Shown here piece after piece: positions 43,501 through 48,864 of a stretch of 64,000 nucleotides of DNA (the first letter of the stretch is position 1; each line of letters begins with the position of its first letter). This DNA comes from Duganella rivi (GTDB taxonomy: Bacteria; Pseudomonadota; Gammaproteobacteria; Burkholderiales; Burkholderiaceae_D). A program made the translations under genes and the position numbers. The notes below the pieces were generated by a model, which was not told the origin of the DNA, searched no databases, and worked only from the letters and a program-made list of their open reading frames with translations. The stretch spans positions 496,001 to 560,000 of the forward strand of contig NZ_WWCK01000004.1 of NCBI RefSeq assembly GCF_009857435.1, in the 5' to 3' direction.

Positions 43501-45386
43501 CTGTGGTTGCTGACCAGGTACTGCGGCCCAACCGGCAAGCCGGTGGCCGGGTTGAAGTTCTGGCCGACGATGGCGCTGCTGCCATCCGGGTGGCGCACGT
43601 CCCATACCATCATCACGTTGCCGGCGTAGTTGGTGATGACGTCAACGCCAAGGTAGTACTCGCCGGAGGCGGCGGTGATCGCCGGGCCGCGTTCCGTGCC
43701 GTCGTTATTGAAGGTGCGCGCCATCACTGCGCCGCGGCCGTCGGTCATGGTCACCACCCATGACAGCACGTAGCCGCCGTCTACCGTGGTCTGGTGGGCG
43801 AAGTTCGATACCGCGCCGGGAGGCAGGCTGTACACGATTTTCTCGGCGCCGCTCTTGCTGCCGTCGGGGTTCAGCAATTGCTGGGCAAAGCCGTTGCTGC
43901 CATCCGATAGCTGGCCGTACCACGCCACCACCATGTTGCCGTCGACAACACCATCGTGATCGTTGTCGGTGGCGATTTGCCGCACCAGCGGGTACATTTG
44001 ATTACCGGCCGTGGTGGTGTTGATCTGGATCTCGGCGCCGGCCTTGGCGCCGGCCGCATCGAACTTCTGGCCGTAAATGCCGTTATTGGCGCCGCCGCCT
44101 TCCTGGCGCGACTGCCATGCGGCAAACAGGCCGCCGTCGGCGGTGGCGGTGACCGATGGGAAGCGCTGCTGATAATCGGTGGTGGTGTTGACCTGCACCT
44201 CGCTGCCGACCTTGTTGCCGTCCGCATCGAAGCGCTGCATCTTGATTTCGACCAGGCCGGTATTGGTGTAGGTGCCCGCCTCCGGCGTGCTGTCCCACAT
44301 CACCACAAAGCCGCCGTCCGACAAGGACACCGCGGTCGGCGCACGCTGGTCGCCGGTGGTGGTGGTGTTGACCAGCAGATCGGTGGTGCGTGGCTCGCCG
44401 TCGCCGCTGAACAGGCGCATGTAAATGCCTTCGCCATTGGCGTCGGCGGCGCGGAACACCGTCACGTAACCGTTCGCGCCGGCGCCGCCGGTGCCCTGCA
44501 AGACGATCGAGTAATTGAACGCCTGGTGGCCGGTCTTGGTGCTGCTGACCACTTGCTCCTGCTGCGCCGCCGTCAGCGTCACATCGGCAAATTGCAGGAA
44601 CTTCACACCGCGCACAGTGTCCGTGCCGTCCGGCGAACCGCCGCGATTGTCCTGCACCTGGATGTCGCCATTGGCCAGCGTGGTCAGCGTGTAGTCGCCG
44701 CGGTTGCCGCTGTAGAAAGCGCGGTCGTTGCCGGCGCCGCCAATGATGGTGTCGTTGCCGCCGGCGCCGGTCAGCATATCGTCGCCGTCCAAGCCCGACA
44801 GGATGTTGGCGCCGCTGTCGCCGATGATGGTGTCGTTGTAGCTGTTGCTGCCTTCAACGTTTTCAAAATTACTGAGCACATCCGCGCCGTCCGCGCCGCT
44901 GCTGGCGCCCAGCGCCAGGTTGACCTGCACGCCGCCTTGGGCAAAGTAATAGCTGGTGGTATCGCTGCCGCCGGCGCCGCCGTCGAGGGTGTCGTTGCCG
45001 CCGTTGCCGTACAGGGTTTCGTTGGTGTCGGCGCGGCCGATAATCACGTCGCCGAACGCGTTGCTGCCGTTGATGCGTTCGATGCTGGTCAGGTGATCGA
45101 TGGCGTTGCTGCCGTTGCCGTCGTCGGCCGTGCCGGTTTCAAGATTCACGCTCAGCGGGCCGGCGGTGTTGTAATAGCTCACGCGGTCTAAGCCTGCGCC
45201 GCCGTCCACGGTATCGGAGCCGCGGCCCCGCACGTTGATGTAATCGTCGCCGTCGCCGCCGTTGATGACGTCCGGGCCGTCCCAGCCGAACAGCATGTCA
45301 TTCCCGCCGAGGCCATTGAGGGTGTCGCCGCCGCCGGTCGCGTCAAGCTCCTCGGGGCCGTTAGTGCCGTTGATTACAATTCCCAT
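31581..45386 (-). CDS. Giant RTX (calcium-binding nonapeptide repeat) secreted protein, 4601 residues
   Basis: From the ATG at 45386 (MGIVINGTNG), with AGGGATAAGATC upstream. A frame extension to 45614 is noncoding. The chain is dominated by GGxGxDxLx nonapeptides that form calcium-binding beta-rolls. N-terminal part: an RTX block, then two modules, each made of a beta-propeller-like region (repeated DGGFVVMW-type strands, about 44510-43330 and 41900-40740) plus a bacterial Ig-like domain (about 43330-42985 and 40740-40360). Next come RTX blocks, then five serralysin-like units with the motif NIEGVRGSAF (37330-38440), and six long units of 293 residues. The last about 150 residues (LDADTFVLNS to the terminal hydrophobic VA) look like a type I secretion signal region. 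There is no Sec signal. It is probably an adhesin or matrix protein exported by a TolC-type system that is not in the window. Confidence 0.9.
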   Translation of the reverse strand: MGIVINGTNGPEELDATGGGDTLNGLGGNDMLFGWDGPDVINGGDGDDYINVRGRGSDTVDGGAGLDRVSYYNTAGPLSVNLETGTADDGNGSNAIDHLTSIERINGSNAFGDVIIGRADTNETLYGNGGNDTLDGGAGGSDTTSYYFAQGGVQVNLALGASSGADGADVLSNFENVEGSNSYNDTIIGDSGANILSGLDGDDMLTGAGGNDTIIGGAGNDRAFYSGNRGDYTLTTLANGDIQVQDNRGGSPDGTDTVRGVKFLQFADVTLTAAQQEQVVSSTKTGHQAFNYSIVLQGTGGAGANGYVTVFRAADANGEGIYMRLFSGDGEPRTTDLLVNTTTTGDQRAPTAVSLSDGGFVVMWDSTPEAGTYTNTGLVEIKMQRFDADGNKVGSEVQVNTTTDYQQRFPSVTATADGGLFAAWQSRQEGGGANNGIYGQKFDAAGAKAGAEIQINTTTAGNQMYPLVRQIATDNDHDGVVDGNMVVAWYGQLSDGSNGFAQQLLNPDGSKSGAEKIVYSLPPGAVSNFAHQTTVDGGYVLSWVVTMTDGRGAVMARTFNNDGTERGPAITAASGEYYLGVDVITNYAGNVMMVWDVRHPDGSSAIVGQNFNPATGLPVGPQYLVSNHSNGGAAMYPTLNGSGNGDVLVSWGTQGNPINGDSGGIYQQMINGNGETEFGVFNTGAAPAAPTLSVQTVAGGGMPQTNPNGSYVLSPALSSGDTVNLQHLALSGSAPFGTKVTIYSGDTPIAFATVDDQGLWTADLKKLNDGVYHLKAVVTDLFGNASAASSVFDLTVQSSAVINGTSGDDSQQYWYNNGANSSAQALNGGDGNDTIDGGGGLDTLSGGAGDDTYVVNGYNIINEAASSGTDTVVSTHGMMLPANVENLTVSSNFSQGLWGNGLDNVLKGGSGGDYLNGGAGNDVLDGGAGNDSFQLSAGQDTVLGGAGDEDTLSVEIAEATHGVNINLATQAILDNGLGETGVISGVEELEGSVYSDTFNGSEADETFISNGGSDSISGGDGFDVLIYGGKQNFTGSLATSTGSSADGAITFSGIEALGGGAGNDSLTGSSKADILGGFLGNDTLTGGAGDDTLFGLGGDDTAVFSGKQSDYNIRTTVEGTVTVQDKRTGSPDGSDTLQGVHKLQFSDGTVSLKAVDRVVSSNPGNYQIYQSTAANGHHGDGYVQVFRASDGSGDGLYARAFDSDGFATGPDVLINMSNTQGDQRAPVVASLNGGGFVVAYHSAPTVGAAYNDPGWDIKVQLLSGNGQPMGNPITVSTTPDAAQRVPAVTVLSSGNFVVTWQSAQAGVDHHLAVYARTFDSSGNPMGGEVLVGSASDAPQSGPAITSLGDGGYVIVWSSFTEDGHAVLMEQRFSAAGSKLGTELVVHESAASAGTLSVAHASGLAGGGHVLTWLADADGSGGGDNVVMVRAYDASGNPAGTAFVAGSAGYQNSCTVLGLSDGSYMVVWDVENIDGTSAIMGRRYGSDNAALSAEFKISNGNTAGIKLFPTLAEFDDGQIVVSWGTQGAAELTGSGGIYQQIIDYNGNPSFYAGDNSGAKPAAPTLTVQTVVGGASPVLDPAYPSAAYYLKDAPLSSGTAVSNSHLVISGTAAPGSSITVKDGTTTLGTAYVDDDGRWALDVKMLATGSHTLTATVTNLSGVTSNASAAFNLTINNVITGTAGADGGDYWALRGANDTAQQLTGLDGNDTMDGGGGADTLTGGAGDDTYIVKNTGVVIVEAAGGGTDTVKTAISLTLPANVENGMASTENAVALTGNALNNALGGNAGNDTLSGGAGADTLAGNGGDDTYVVDVAGDVILENDGAGIDAVQVAFTAAGTYALGANVENASVTGTAAINLSGNGQSNVLLGNGVANILTGNGGDDVLNGGAGNDTMIGGEGNDVYVVDAALDVVTEGVDAGIDTVQTALTSYTLAANVEHLKFNGTGTATFNAAGNAGANQIDGGANNDTLNGGAGNDTLKGSAGNDSLLGGDGDDVLMAGVGAADVADGGAGDDTLVVAGNYANFTRLRVTESDTRLTNLTTGETITIRNVEHVQFGDETHDLEDLIANSASPGPDLIEGTDNNDTLDGGAGADTLLGFNGDDTYILDNKDDSVTEALNGGIDTALVSYAAAGTYTLAPYLENASVTSAATVAVNLVGNTLDNKLIGNGAANNLAGNAGNDTLDGGAGVDTMVGGNGNDTYVVDVAGDVVTELANGGTDTVMTALSTYTMAANVEVLVYTGSNPLNATGNDVNNNIAGTTGNDTLAGGAGNDQLSGNAGNDGMQGGAGNDTLIGGEGNDSLDGGAGSDVLNGGAGSDTLDGGLITDKIGYSDANLANYDGATSGINVNLATGVAQDGYGGTDKLSNINFVRGSAKADVLTGSTALQLEQFEGGAGDDTIDGGVVTDTLNQENNNRVSYQNAASGVVVDLAAGEATGDATGHDTLANITQVRGSAHDDELIGSDSDLTEQFEGMAGSDTIDGKGGFDFARYDTSTAGVQVDLHAGTATLMDDSGDVDTLLNIEGVRGSAFHDELVGGNEENETEAFMGNGGDDYIDGGIGYDRVDYTSSTSAVVVDLAAGTAQDGLGGVDDLLNIEGVRGSAFNDTLLGSDAEFESFEGREGNDSIDGKDGTDRVDYEHAKAGVQVALGVGAAAGSAKDGYGGTDTLLNIEDVRGSTFNDTITGNAEANHLQGLSGNDSLQGGAGEDLLDAGSGVDVVDGGADADLLVLKGAYESYTITRPNATDVVLVNSETGENVTVRNVELFQFNGDTVLSYEEVIANQPSKFADVLVGTDDADTLNGLAGSDTMSGLDGDDTYVVDVAGDVIIDTAGHDTVEVAYTAAGAYAMGEDVEDAYVTSALAVNVVGNAADNQLVGNAAANALSGGAGDDTLDGGAGSDTMIGGDGDDTYYVDAAGDTVTEAGGGGTDLVKTTLATYTLAANVESLSFNGNSTAAFNATGNALDNDISGRAGNDTLNGGAGNDTLTGMAGDDSLLGGDGNDELDPGLGSNVVDGGAGQDTVILLRDFNAYTRTRISATETRLVNTELNETVIVRNVEKFLFNGVEKTLDEVNFNLPSVGNDVLEGTDANNTMDGGLGSDTMAGLAGDDTYVLDVATDVVNEAADAGLDTVQLAFKAAGTYTMTANVENAVVTGTVAINVVGNALDNVITGNALANSLTGGAGNDTLLGGAGSDIMIGGAGDDVYSVDVAGDVVTEGVEAGHDRVETTLTTYTLAANVEDLKYTGTGNFGATGNALDNEITGGVGKDTLNGGLGSDTLRGGAGDDSLLGGDGNDVLYAGTGNDVLDGGAGSFDTVRLMGKFADYVRTRVTATDTKLVNIDTGESVIIRNIENVEFSVGDSTIDEINYNLVSVGNDVLVGGAGNDTIDGNTGSDTMTGHEGSDTYVVDVATDVVVEAANEGTDTVEVAFKAAGTYVLPANVERAVATGTVAISLAGNELDNTLTGNALANKLSGGAGNDSLNGLAGADTMEGGLGNDSYTVDVAGDVVTEGVDAGFDYVYSKLGAYILGANLEYLAYSGVTGNFTGTGNALDNVINGGLGNDTLNGGAGNDSLDGSTGNDSLLGGDGDDALAPGGGADVVDGGAGSDTVYVAGDFDAYVRTRVTLTDTKLVNIATGDSVIIRNVETVHFADGNKSLEDVNANLASTGNDVISGGDNNDTLNGGAGSDSMSGGLGNDTYIVDAAGDVVTELEDQGTDTVNVAFTAAGSYTLGANVENGTVTGTVAISIAGNDLDNVLTGNAVANKLSGGAGNDTLIGGAGVDTLEGGVGNDVYVVDVATDVVNEGAGAGTDRVETALASYALGLNVENLQYTGTANFTGTGNTLGNEITGGIGKDTLNGGLGNDTLRGGAGDDSLAGGDGDDLLSAGIGAADIIDGGAGSDTVQVLGEFKDYIRSRVNGTDTRLVNLATGEALTIRNVETVHFTDGDKLLSEVQDNSASTGNDVLTGSDNNDTINGGAGSDTMSGYLGDDVYVVDVASDVVSELEDEGIDLVQVAYTAAGAYTLTANVENATVSSAAAVSLVGNALDNVLTGNAAANKLTGGAGNDTLNGGAGTDTMEGGAGNDVYVVDVGTDVVTEAGGAGTDRVETTLGTYTLAANVENLKYIGATAINATGNVLDNDITGGSGKDTLTGGLGSDTLRGGAGDDSLAGGDGDDLLLAGLGLADVVDGGAGSDKVQVLGDFKDYVRTRATLTDTKLVNTVTGETLTIRNVETVAFADGDKTLAEVNANVASPGNDSLTGLDGNDTLNGGAGIDTMAGGLGNDTYVIDVLTDVVSELADQGSDTVNVALAAAGSYTLPANVENGTVTGTAAISIVGNDLDNILTGNGVGNTLTGGIGNDTLVGGAGTDTLIGGVGNDVYVIDVSTDVVTEAVGAGTDRVETALANYTLAANVENLVYTGSLAFTATGNALANDIKGGIGADKLTGGTGNDTLSGGAGSDTLAGGLDADTFVLNSATGIDTISDLLTGTDKLAISQAAFAIGNGDAVIDGAELRTSAGGFSSSAELVVFTPNVSGTVSAATAAAVIGSAASGFTLNQQALFVVDNGANSYVYLFKSSGTDAAVSVGELTQIAVLTGNAATALADYQFVA
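32350..37155 (-). repeat. Array of six 879-base internal repeats in the RTX gene
   Basis: One conserved column (ACCAGC, encoding part of KLVN in the DYVRTR-TDTKLVN motif) recurs at 32755, 33634, 34513, 35392, 36271 and 37150, exactly 879 bases apart each time. A second column (GTCAGC or CTCAGC) recurs at 32350, 33229, 34108, 34987 and 35866 with the same step, and then at 36748, one codon out of phase. Each unit encodes 293 residues made of nonapeptide repeats plus a non-RTX spacer. A seventh, diverged copy of the spacer motif lies at 39280. Confidence 0.9.
37330..38440 (-). repeat. Five serralysin-like subunits inside the RTX gene
   Basis: Five units of roughly 215-240 bases each encode a pattern ending in DTLxNIExVRGSAxxDxLxG, with coding for VRGSA visible near 37375, 37590, 37820, 38038 and 38279. 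This block interrupts the long-repeat series, lying between the diverged spacer copy at 39280 and the six 879-base units. Confidence 0.75.
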
Positions 45387-45636
45387 GATCTTATCCCTGA
45401 ATATTGGTTTGCGCGCCAAGACTACTGCCTGGCTACGGTTCCGCCGCCATCTTTGGAGCGGTCGGATTGAGGTGCCAAAGTAACATTTGGGTAGCCAATT
45501 TACCAAGCAAAAGGCGGCGCAATTTCCGTAAATCTCTGACCCCTTCCGAAAAACAACAGAGGAAAAAGCAAGCTTGAAAAAATGAAAACGGGACACCATC
45601 TGCGGCGGCATCATCCATGCTTATCAAGGAATAACC

Positions 45637-45786
45637 ATGCTGGCTCCCAAGGCTCCGCGCTCCGTGTATGACCACCGTCCAGTGGCGGTGCAAGTCGTCA
45701 AGCAGGAAAAATCCGGCGCAGTAGACCAGCACGTGCTGGTGATCGACAAGCCGAAAAACAAACCGCAGCCGCCCAAAGCGAAATAG
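45637..45786 (+). CDS. 49-residue basic protein
   Basis: A short gene encoding [20 protein letters not shown] and ending [15 protein letters not shown] lies 6 bases before the ATG at 45637. The product is basic, with a Lys/Pro-rich tail and a central [11 protein letters not shown] that could form a small strand pair. I do not recognise a family. It is divergent from the RTX gene and 37 bases upstream of the SEC-C gene, with which it may form an operon. Confidence 0.6.
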   Translation: MLAPKAPRSVYDHRPVAVQVVKQEKSGAVDQHVLVIDKPKNKPQPPKAK

Positions 45787-45823
45787 GTACAATGGCGGCT
45801 TTTCACACGGAACACCGCGCACC

Positions 45824-46366
45824 ATGAGCAGCACGCCACTAAACGACGACGAATACGAGCAACTTGACGACCTGCTGGCGGCGCTGAGCCCAGGCAGCAT
45901 GGACGTGGCCAAGCTGGAAGGCTTGTTGACCGCGCTGGCGATCGGCCCGGCGGAAGTGGCGCAAGACGCGTGGCTGCCGCTGGTATGGGGCGACGCCGGA
46001 GCGGGCTGCGCGGAAGCAACGGCGCTGGTGCTGCGCCATCACGACTACATGCAGGTATGGATGCAAAAAGATCCGGCCAGCTTCGAGCCGATCTATGAGT
46101 GCGGCGGCAGCTGGACGGCGGATGCGTGGGGCGCCGGCTTCATGGCCGGCGTGCAGCTGGGCGGCGACGCGTGGGCGCCGCTGCGGGCGCAGCAGCCGGC
46201 GTTATTGATGCCGTTCCAATCACCAGTGAATGCGGCCAAGGTGACGCCGTCGGTGATCCAGATCCACGCCTTCTTCCACGCGCCGGTCGCGAAAGCGGCC
46301 AAGGTCGGCCGCAATGACCCCTGCCCTTGCGGCAGCGGCCAGAAGTACAAAAAGTGCTGCGGCTAA
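45824..46366 (+). CDS. YecA/UPF0149-family protein with C-terminal SEC-C zinc motif
   Basis: A 180-residue protein. Residues 1 to about 140 are the helical UPF0149 (YecA/YgfB) domain: [23 protein letters not shown] and then [12 protein letters not shown]. The C-terminal [18 protein letters not shown] is the SEC-C zinc-binding motif, which in SecA contacts SecB and ribosomes. YecA-type proteins have been linked to ribosome or nascent-chain association. The ATG is preceded by a weak GGAA. The stop is 9 bases from the stop of the convergent DUF2059-like gene. Confidence 0.88.
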   Translation: MSSTPLNDDEYEQLDDLLAALSPGSMDVAKLEGLLTALAIGPAEVAQDAWLPLVWGDAGAGCAEATALVLRHHDYMQVWMQKDPASFEPIYECGGSWTADAWGAGFMAGVQLGGDAWAPLRAQQPALLMPFQSPVNAAKVTPSVIQIHAFFHAPVAKAAKVGRNDPCPCGSGQKYKKCCG

Positions 46367-46375
46367 CAGCCGGCG

Positions 46376-46879
46376 TTACTTGCCGTTGATGATGGCCTTC
46401 AACAGCAAGAAGGTCTCGTGGTGGATCGCCTGCTCATTGGCCTTGAACTCCTTGTTGGCGGCGATGTAGGCTGGCTTCTTCAGCGCGGCCGTTTCTGCGG
46501 CGGTCGGCTTAGGAGTGCTTGGATTGAGTTGCGCGCCGCTGTTGTAAGTATCGTGCAGCACCTTCTGGCCGTAGCTCGACTGATAGAACTTGGTCATTTC
46601 CAGCGACGTCTCGGTGCTAAGCAACTTGGCAACCGGCAGCGCCAAGCGCGAGTACACCAGCTCCGGTTGCAGCTTGATGACCTTATCCATCACCTCCTTG
46701 CGCTGGGCGGGCGACGCGTACTGGCTCATGCCGGCAGTCATGCGCATCATCTTCTCAGCCTGCATAGCGGCCAGCAAATCATGCGCCGCCTTGACTTGAT
46801 TAGCGTCGGGATTCGGCGTGGCGGCATGCACGGCGCCAATCAGAAAAATAGCGGCGAGGAATGCAGTAAAAGACTTCAT
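46376..46879 (-). CDS. Exported helical protein, DUF2059-like
   Basis: A 167-residue protein with a signal peptide (FTAFLAAIFLIGAVHA-AT). The mature part is helical: AAHDLLAAMQAEKMMRMTAGM, then FYQSSYGQKVL, reminiscent of DUF2059 proteins (AAxxLLxxMxxxxxx near the N terminus and a FYxSxxGQK motif). The function of that family is unknown. A periplasmic location is expected. GGAGA lies before the ATG at 46879. The transposase element begins 43 bases upstream and may influence its promoter. Confidence 0.75.
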   Translation of the reverse strand: MKSFTAFLAAIFLIGAVHAATPNPDANQVKAAHDLLAAMQAEKMMRMTAGMSQYASPAQRKEVMDKVIKLQPELVYSRLALPVAKLLSTETSLEMTKFYQSSYGQKVLHDTYNSGAQLNPSTPKPTAAETAALKKPAYIAANKEFKANEQAIHHETFLLLKAIINGK

Positions 46880-46921
46880 GGGATCTCCAAGTTAATTTTT
46901 CAGCATTCTAGCCCGGAAAAC

Positions 46922-47965
46922 AATTCGGGGTCAGCTCTGTCATTTGGACACGCGCGAAACATGTTTGAGAAATATCAATGCGCGTCGCAAAGCTCTCGCA
47001 TCCAGGCTCATATTGAGGCAGCACAAATAGGCGGAAAACTCGCGGCCATAAACTCGTGGGATGAACCGACCATTACGCATCGAATATCGCGGCGCACTCT
47101 ATCACGTCACCGCACGTGGCGATAAGCAGGGCCGTATTTATCGCTCAGACAACGATCGCCTGATATGGCTCTCCATGCTCGGCGAAACTTGCGCGCGTTT
47201 CAATTTCACTGTCCGCGCCTACTGCCAGATGACTAACCACTACCACCTGCTGCTGGAAACCGTGGACGGAGGACTGGCGCGTGGCATGCGCTACCTCAAC
47301 GGCAACTATTCCCAATATTTCAACCGGCGGCATGATCGGGTTGGCCATGTATTTCAGGGCCGGTATAAGGCTATCCTGTGCCAGCGAGACAGATATTTGC
47401 TGGAGCTATCCCGCTACATTGAGTTGAATCCGGTGCGTGCCGGAATGACGCCACAGCCGGCGACATGGCCATGGAGCAGCCATCGTGCCGCCATCGGACT
47501 GGCAGGCGCACCAGCGTGGCTACGGGTGAATTTGGTACTAGCACAATTCAGCAGCAATCAGCATCAGGCGCAGCAAGCTTATCGGGAGTTTGTCCTTGCA
47601 GGCATTAACGGCCCAAGCCCACTGCGAGAGGTGAAAAATCAACTAATGCTCGGTGACGAAGCATTTTGCGATCGCCTAATTGGCACCAATGTGCAGGGTG
47701 ATCTGGCCGAGATCAAACGCGATCAGCGCGCCGCGATAACTCGCCCGCTGCCGGAATATTTCACGCGCCATCGCTCGCCCGCAGAAGCCATGGCGCGGGC
47801 GTATTTATCGCAGGGCTACTCTATGCCGGAAATTGCCCGCTTCGCGCGGGTTTCGGTCAAAACAGTCAGCCGGGCGATACAGAGCTTCCTCAATGAGCAG
47901 CAAATGTCTTGAGAAATATCAAAGGTACGCGCCGCGTGTCCAAATGACAGAGCTGACCCCGAATT
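46922..47965 (+). mobile_element. RAYT-type transposase element bounded by perfect 33-bp inverted repeats
   Basis: The 33 bases at 46922-46954 are the exact reverse complement of 47933-47965, starting AATTCGGGGTCAGCTCTG at the outer left end. Inside both ends, in direct orientation, is TTGAGAAATATCAA (46965-46978 and 47909-47922). The single gene within encodes a Y1/HUH transposase. The right end touches the stop codon of the SIMPL gene. Short GGGGTCAG-type inverted ends around REP-associated tyrosine transposases fit a REP/BIME arrangement rather than a classical IS with target duplications. Confidence 0.8.
47061..47912 (+). CDS. REP-associated tyrosine transposase (Y1/HUH, IS200-related)
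   Basis: A 283-residue protein. The N-terminal Y1 domain has the start RIEYRGALYHVTARG and the metal-binding HUH motif in MTNHYHLLLE. The candidate catalytic tyrosine lies in RDRYLLELSRYIELNPVRAG. A C-terminal extension contains the helix-turn-helix MPEIARFARVSVKTVSRAIQ, giving a second DNA-binding surface. Such RAYT proteins act on REP hairpins in single-stranded DNA and are usually single-copy domesticated genes. The frame is intact. It lies within the inverted repeats described for the element. Confidence 0.9.
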   Translation: MNRPLRIEYRGALYHVTARGDKQGRIYRSDNDRLIWLSMLGETCARFNFTVRAYCQMTNHYHLLLETVDGGLARGMRYLNGNYSQYFNRRHDRVGHVFQGRYKAILCQRDRYLLELSRYIELNPVRAGMTPQPATWPWSSHRAAIGLAGAPAWLRVNLVLAQFSSNQHQAQQAYREFVLAGINGPSPLREVKNQLMLGDEAFCDRLIGTNVQGDLAEIKRDQRAAITRPLPEYFTRHRSPAEAMARAYLSQGYSMPEIARFARVSVKTVSRAIQSFLNEQQMS

Positions 47966-48648
47966 CATTTGATGCGGAAAATCACATCCACCGTTTGCGA
48001 CCAGCGCAGTACTTCGGTTGCCAGGAAGTCTTTGTCGGCCGGGGCGGCATCCACGGTGCGGTTGCGGTAGTACAGGTCGCCCGGCATCAGGCCGACCGCG
48101 TTGGTCAAGTTGCGTAACTGGCCGGAGGAAATCGCACTCACTGCGCCCACCTTTTTGCCGAAGCCGGCCGCCATCGCTTCGGCGCGGCGCTGCGCATCTT
48201 TGACGGCGCTGGCGGTCAGCTCGCGCTCGGCTTGCTCGCGGTCGCTGCGGCCAAAGGTGGTCGACATATGGTCGAGATTGGGCATCGCCAGCAGCGCCTG
48301 CATCAGCGGCCGCCATTTGCCCAGGTCGCGCACCACGATGTGCACCGAGCTGCGGATGGCGTAGTCGCCCTCGGCAGCTCGCATCTCCTTGCGTATGTCG
48401 CGTATGGACGCGCTCGATTCGCCTTCCACCATCAAGGCCTGCACTTGCGCGACGCGCTCGGCCACCATCGCCACCGCTGCGGCCGCGTCGGCATTGAAGG
48501 CGGTGATGTCGAAATCAATCTCGCCCATATCGGGCTCGACCATGGCAAAACCCTCGCCAGTCGTATGGATGAATGGATAGTCCGGCAAATTGGAAGCCTG
48601 CACGGCAAGCGGCAACAAGGCAAGGGCGAGAACGAGCGGTTTGAACAT
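47965..48648 (-). CDS. Exported SIMPL-domain (DUF541) protein
   Basis: A 227-residue periplasmic protein from the ATG at 48648 (MFKPLVLALALLPLAVQA). A start 10 codons upstream is less likely because GGAAG precedes the chosen ATG. After the signal peptide come the SIMPL features: TTGEGFAMVEPDMGEIDF, AVAMVAERVAQVQAL, and the central SSVHIVVRDL. The family includes the Brucella 26-kDa periplasmic immunogen and YggE, linked to oxidative stress. The promoter with an overlapping palindrome lies directly upstream. The stop codon (TGA, 47965-47967) abuts the inverted repeat of the transposase element. Confidence 0.88.
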   Translation of the reverse strand: MFKPLVLALALLPLAVQASNLPDYPFIHTTGEGFAMVEPDMGEIDFDITAFNADAAAAVAMVAERVAQVQALMVEGESSASIRDIRKEMRAAEGDYAIRSSVHIVVRDLGKWRPLMQALLAMPNLDHMSTTFGRSDREQAERELTASAVKDAQRRAEAMAAGFGKKVGAVSAISSGQLRNLTNAVGLMPGDLYYRNRTVDAAPADKDFLATEVLRWSQTVDVIFRIK

Positions 48649-48676
48649 GGTCTGCTTCCGTAGTTGAAGAAAACGC

Positions 48677-48706
48677 ATTATTCACAATGTAGACAAGTTT
48701 GTCTAC
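48677..48706 (-). promoter_or_regulatory. Sigma-70-type promoter with overlapping operator palindrome for the SIMPL gene
   Basis: On the minus strand a -35 TAGACA (48705-48700) and a -10 AATAAT (48682-48677) are 17 bases apart, each one mismatch from consensus. A near-perfect palindrome GTAGACAA-GT-TTGTCTAC (48689-48706) covers the -35 box and half the spacer. A repressor bound there would block RNA polymerase. The symmetry resembles TetR- or MarR-type operators. The regulator is not identified. The predicted leader to the ATG is about 22 bases. Confidence 0.6.
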
Positions 48707-48716
48707 TTAAGGATAT

Positions 48717-48744
48717 AAAAAAGCCTCCCGAAGGAGGCTTTTTT
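48717..48744 (-). terminator. Intrinsic terminator after the tRNA-like element
   Basis: AAAAAAGCCTCC, loop CGAA, then GGAGGCTTTTTT. On the minus strand the loop is UUCG closed by C-G, a very stable tetraloop, followed by a T tract. It begins 10 bases after the CCA end of the tRNA-like element. Confidence 0.92.
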
Positions 48745-48753
48745 ACTGAATAT

Positions 48754-48852
48754 TGGCGGAGAGGGTGGGATTCGCCTACATCCCGCAGGCCGCCCCGCGC
48801 TAGTACGCGCGAGTCTTCGAATCCCACGCGCGAGCTGCGCTCGCTCCTCTCC
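48754..48852 (-). ncRNA. tRNA-Ser-like structured element (pseudo-tRNA or tRNA-derived RNA)
   Basis: A 99-base element. On the minus strand it begins GGAGAGG and ends CGAATCCCACCCTCTCCG plus CCA, the same ends as the tRNA-Ser genes nearby. The 7-bp acceptor stem and the discriminator G are perfect. Between them the tRNA body is replaced. There is a hairpin GCGAGC/GCTCGC, then a 10-bp stem GTGGGATTCG/CGAATCCCAC that lengthens the T stem. That stem encloses two more hairpins: CGCGC/GCGCG, and CCTGC/GTAGG with one wobble pair. There is no serine D arm or anticodon arm. It is followed by its own terminator. Processing by RNase P and CCA-binding factors seems possible, but expression is not shown. 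Confidence 0.6.
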
Positions 48853-48864
48853 TGTTCGGAAAAT

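Noticed and set aside
31581..45386. Regular spaced repeats that could suggest a CRISPR array
   Set aside because: The repeats are in-frame coding units of 27 or 879 bases with diverged, not unique-spacer, interiors. No cas genes are present.
45533..45545. A TGACCCCTTCCGA stretch like half of the RAYT end
   Set aside because: Only about eight bases match the element end and there is no hairpin partner, so a solo REP unit is not supported.
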